Notes under the pieces: model-generated
What the model was told of the DNA's origin: nothing
Seen by the model: only the letters and a program-made list of their open reading frames with translations
The model's database searches: none
Shown: piece after piece, positions 6,408-8,020 of the stretch
How the letters are laid out: every line of letters starts with the position of its first letter
Numbering within the stretch: the stretch's first letter is position 1
Program-made: the position numbers and the translations under genes
From: Flavobacteriales bacterium
GTDB taxonomy: Bacteria > Bacteroidota > Bacteroidia > Flavobacteriales_E > Vicingaceae
Assembly (NCBI GenBank): GCA_003487525.1
Contig: DNDT01000182.1
Location: 1 to 8,020 of the forward strand
Length of the DNA stretch: 8,020 nucleotides
Direction: 5' to 3'

Positions 6408-6428
6408 GTCCGCTTTTTAATAAATTGA

Positions 6429-8020
6429 ATGGGATCGCTTGGTTACCTGAATAAGTATTTCTACAAGTACAAATACCGCTTCATTCTGGGGGTGCTATTC
6501 ATAATTATCTCGAACTTCTTTGCCATTGTTCCGGCTCAGATAATTCGGGAAGCCATTAACCTGGTCGACAAAAGTCTTTCAAATGATCAAACGGAAATGC
6601 ACATTAAATACCTGGGGACATTTGCCAACAGTCTGTCTCTCACGGAGGTGCTTCTCTTGTTCGCCTGCCTGGTCGTCGTGATGGCCCTGTTGAAAGGACT
6701 GTTCACTTTTTTTATGCGGCAGACCATTATTGTCATGTCCAGACTGATTGAATTTGATCTCAAGAATGAAATATACAAGCAGTATCAAGTGTTGTCACCA
6801 ACTTTTTACAAAACACATAAAACGGGCGACATCATGAACCGGATCAGTGAGGACGTGACACGGGTGCGCATGTACCTGGGACCGGGAGTTATGTATTCGA
6901 TAAACATGGTTGTACTGTTCACACTTGTCATTGTCACAATGCTCAGCATCAATGTGAAGCTGACACTCTACGCCTTGATGCCCCTGCCCGTTTTGTCGGC
7001 CATCATATACTATGTAAGCAATGTGATCAACCGCAAAAGTGAAGAAGTGCAAGGTCAGTTGTCGGTAATCTCGAATGCAGCTCAGGAAACCTTTTCGGGT
7101 ATCCGCGTACTGAAGTCATACGTACGTGAAGAGTACGCCATTGACCAATACAACCGGAAAAGCAACAGATATAAGGAGCTTGCCTTGTCTCTGGTCAACG
7201 TGGAAGCGCTGTTCATGCCCATTATGTCCCTGCTGATCGGACTGAGTACCATTCTTACCGTTTACATTGGCGGAAATGAAGCCATTGCCGGAAAACTTGA
7301 AATCGGAAACATCGCCGAGTTTGTCATTTACGTCAACATGCTCACCTGGCCTGTCACGGCGCTTGGGTGGGTAACTTCATTGACGCAACGGGCATCGGCT
7401 TCCCAGCGAAGAATAAATGAGTTCCTGCAGGAGAAACCGGAATTTTCGAAAGGTGAAAAAAACGGATTTGATCTGGAAGGAAAAATTAGTTTCAGCGGAG
7501 TGAGTTTCACCTACAAGGATTCGGGAATTGCCGCCTTAAAAAATGTATCCTTTGATATCAAGCCCGGAGCATCGATGGGCATCATCGGAAAAACAGGTTC
7601 GGGAAAAAGCAGCCTCATCGAGTTGATGTGCCGCAATATTAAACCCGACAGCGGTGCGATATATTTTGACGATCTCGAACTCACATCCATCGACATTCGG
7701 TTTTTAAGAAGCCATATGGGAATTGTTCCGCAGGAAGGCTTTCTGTTTTCCGATACCATATTCAACAACATTGTCTTCGGTGCTAATTCAAGGGAAGTTG
7801 ATGCAGATGTCGTCTATGCAGCAGCAAAGGATGCCGAAATTTTTGACAACATCGAGGAGTTTCCCGAAAAATTCAAAACCATGGTCGGAGAGCGCGGAAT
7901 CACACTTTCCGGAGGACAAAAGCAACGAATATCCATTGCCCGTCCACTGGTTCGGGATCCGAAAATTCTTGTCTTCGACGATTGCCTGTCTGCCGTTGAC
8001 AGCATAACCGAACGGAACAC
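6429..8020 (+). CDS. ABC exporter half-transporter (membrane domain fused to ATPase), 3' end outside window
   Basis: The frame is open from ATG 6429 to the right edge, giving 530 residues. A TGA lies directly before the ATG. The membrane domain has six predicted helices (about 18-37, 72-95, 157-175, 177-198, 258-280, 292-313). The ATPase domain follows: Tyr362 (A-loop), Walker A GKTGSGKS (387-394), Q-loop VPQEG with Gln435, signature LSGGQKQR (493-500), Walker B ILVFD (513-517) and D-loop SAVD (521-524). The residue after Walker B is Asp518, not the usual catalytic Glu. The H-loop lies beyond the window. The layout fits type IV exporters (MsbA, MdlA/MdlB, BmrCD), and the Asp resembles MdlA-like, degenerate-site halves. 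The substrate is unknown. It is divergent from leucine dehydrogenase, and I see no clear promoter box of its own. Confidence 0.95.
   Translation, partial: MGSLGYLNKYFYKYKYRFILGVLFIIISNFFAIVPAQIIREAINLVDKSLSNDQTEMHIKYLGTFANSLSLTEVLLLFACLVVVMALLKGLFTFFMRQTIIVMSRLIEFDLKNEIYKQYQVLSPTFYKTHKTGDIMNRISEDVTRVRMYLGPGVMYSINMVVLFTLVIVTMLSINVKLTLYALMPLPVLSAIIYYVSNVINRKSEEVQGQLSVISNAAQETFSGIRVLKSYVREEYAIDQYNRKSNRYKELALSLVNVEALFMPIMSLLIGLSTILTVYIGGNEAIAGKLEIGNIAEFVIYVNMLTWPVTALGWVTSLTQRASASQRRINEFLQEKPEFSKGEKNGFDLEGKISFSGVSFTYKDSGIAALKNVSFDIKPGASMGIIGKTGSGKSSLIELMCRNIKPDSGAIYFDDLELTSIDIRFLRSHMGIVPQEGFLFSDTIFNNIVFGANSREVDADVVYAAAKDAEIFDNIEEFPEKFKTMVGERGITLSGGQKQRISIARPLVRDPKILVFDDCLSAVDSITERN

Noticed and set aside
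6579..7771. Several minus-strand open frames (6579-6788, 6795-7052, 7328-7510, 7511-7771)
   Set aside because: They are antisense to the ABC exporter, whose motifs are intact throughout. Their translations are low-complexity or His/Gln-rich and look like shadows.
1..8020. Search for CRISPR arrays, insertion sequences, tRNA or rRNA genes, toxin-antitoxin or phage-defence systems
   Set aside because: No regularly spaced repeats, transposase motifs, tRNA-like folds or defence-type proteins were seen. The genes are housekeeping or envelope types in a familiar order.

Overview
The window looks like a chromosomal housekeeping segment from a member of the Bacteroidota, probably near the Flavobacteriales or Cytophagales, though the exact rank is a guess. 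The reasons are the gene order leucine dehydrogenase - nusB - DUF1573 lipoprotein - yajC - coaE, the extra-long NusB, starts without Shine-Dalgarno sequences, and upstream boxes fitting the Bacteroidota -7 consensus TAnnTTTG.

Layout. Positions 3-152 probably hold the tail of a plus-strand gene of unknown function. It converges on a minus-strand gene for an 86-residue Ala-rich lipoprotein (243-503), with a hairpin between them that can terminate both. Next comes a minus-strand cluster, in transcription order coaE (2759-3346), a fused NAD(P)HX epimerase/dehydratase (1245-2762) and a secreted DUF922-like protein with an HExxH motif (688-1248). These three are joined by 4-nt stop/start overlaps. 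A strong intrinsic terminator (about 3371-3408) separates them from a second minus-strand cluster: leucine dehydrogenase (5200-6300), nusB (4241-5191), a DUF1573 lipoprotein (3750-4205) and yajC (3427-3729). This cluster appears to have one promoter before the dehydrogenase and another at the nusB/DUF1573 junction. From 6429 a divergent plus-strand gene for an ABC exporter half-transporter runs off the right edge. Its first 530 residues are present.

How the genes fit together. CoaE makes coenzyme A and the Nnr protein repairs damaged NAD(P)H, so the coaE cluster has a cofactor theme with an envelope hydrolase candidate attached. The nusB cluster mixes branched-chain amino acid catabolism, transcription antitermination and Sec translocation (YajC), and is better explained by conserved neighbourhood than by a shared pathway. 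The exporter stands alone behind a 128-nt divergent intergenic region.

I see no mobile element, CRISPR array, RNA gene or clear new system. The points most worth a second look are the Asp in place of the catalytic Glu in the exporter, the DUF922 protein coupled to the cofactor genes, the DUF1573 promoter that decides its start codon, and a perfect inverted repeat in the dehydrogenase leader.
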